Positions 63,851 through 64,000 of a stretch of 64,000 nt of DNA are shown here, one piece after another (position 1 is the stretch's first letter; every line of letters starts with the position of its first letter). Below the pieces are notes generated by a model. That model saw nothing but the letters and a program-made list of their open reading frames with translations, was not told the origin of the DNA and did not search any database. The translations under genes were made by a program, and so were the position numbers. This DNA comes from Lucinisca nassula (lineage: Eukaryota > Mollusca > Bivalvia > Lucinida > Lucinidae): contig OY757011.1 in the NCBI GenBank assembly GCA_963580285.1, forward strand, positions 197,611,644 through 197,675,643, read 5' to 3'.

Positions 63851-64000
63851 GTGGGAGCAGAACTGTTTAAGCTATTTTGGTAGAGGGTCACCTAAGCAAC
63901 ATTCCTATCAAGTTTGAATGAAATTGGCTCAGGGTTATGGGAGGAGTATTTGTTTCAAGAATTTTCTATGTTTAGCTCTGGTAGCCTACTCGTTCACTAG

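Larger units (their letters stand above)
60910..64000. repeat. Tandem core array, about 130-148 bp, with three insertions
   Basis: Units starting TTTAGCTCTGGTGGCCATCT recur near 60920, 61068, 61198, 61328, 61476, 61622, 61768, 63406 and 63974. Each has GAGCAGAACAGTTTTAGCTA, TTTGGTAGAGGGTCACCTAA, GCAACATTCCTGTGAAGTTT and GAATGAAACTGG. MITE-A, a second TTAA element and SINE-E interrupt it; the array continues past the window end. Confidence 0.87.

Noticed and set aside
1..64000. Retroviral, LTR-element or other viral sequence
   Set aside because: No gag, protease, integrase, RNase H or envelope motif and no LTR pair was seen; all reverse transcriptases are of LINE type.

Overview
This window looks like bivalve mollusc genomic DNA, probably from a heterodont (clam-like) lineage. 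That assignment is an inference. It rests on moderate AT richness, many tRNA-derived SINEs with ACGTTAAAC or ACGTAAAACTC tails, tandem-core elements built like the bivalve pearl/Helentron-associated family, RTE and CR1/Jockey-type LINEs, and Tc1/mariner and piggyBac-like relics. Nothing bacterial, viral or organellar was recognised. Almost the whole window is mobile or tandem DNA. Only one short stretch, a 3'-terminal exon on the minus strand near 58.2-58.5 kb, looks convincingly like host coding sequence. Weaker exon candidates lie near 39.3-40.8 kb and 21.8 kb.

Layout: 0-10.5 kb holds three broken LINE reverse transcriptases (160-1277 plus, 4375-5330 minus, 8005-10548 plus), nested SINEs and two hairpin MITEs. 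10.5-16 kb holds four tandem-core elements and a truncated Tc1 copy. 16-29 kb is a mosaic of palindromic MITE families and SINEs. 29.2-34.2 kb is a three-level nest: a MITE interrupted by an RTE LINE, itself interrupted by a 2,076-bp inverted-repeat element full of 36-bp palindromes spaced about 175 bp. 36.8-38.4 kb is an end-to-end Tc1-like element. 42.1-45.5 kb is a 51-bp minisatellite. 46.4-51.1 kb and 52.1-54.0 kb are long tandem-core elements. 55.9-58 kb has another core array and MITEs. 59.2-60.6 kb is a full-length but inactivated mariner. 60.9-64 kb is a roughly 145-bp array into which a piggyBac-type MITE, a second TTAA element with a relic acidic ORF, and a SINE carrying a (GT)n tract have inserted.

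Family labels used here: MITE-A = 205-bp TTAA-flanked family with CCCTT ends; MITE-B = family with CCCATTTTGTACC ends; MITE-C = family with ATCCTAAATATTTGGACA ends; MITE-D = TTAACCCATAARATGCC family; MITE-E = family with a TTGACATTTCATGTG palindrome; MITE-F = family with a central hairpin of roughly 60-75 bp containing AGAACCGCCT. SINE-A to SINE-E are likewise local names. MITE-A to D share nearly the same inner palindrome although their outer ends differ, which is the most unusual pattern in the window.

No intact transposase or reverse transcriptase was found. Every autonomous-type element carries stops, frameshifts or truncation, so mobility here would need enzymes supplied elsewhere.
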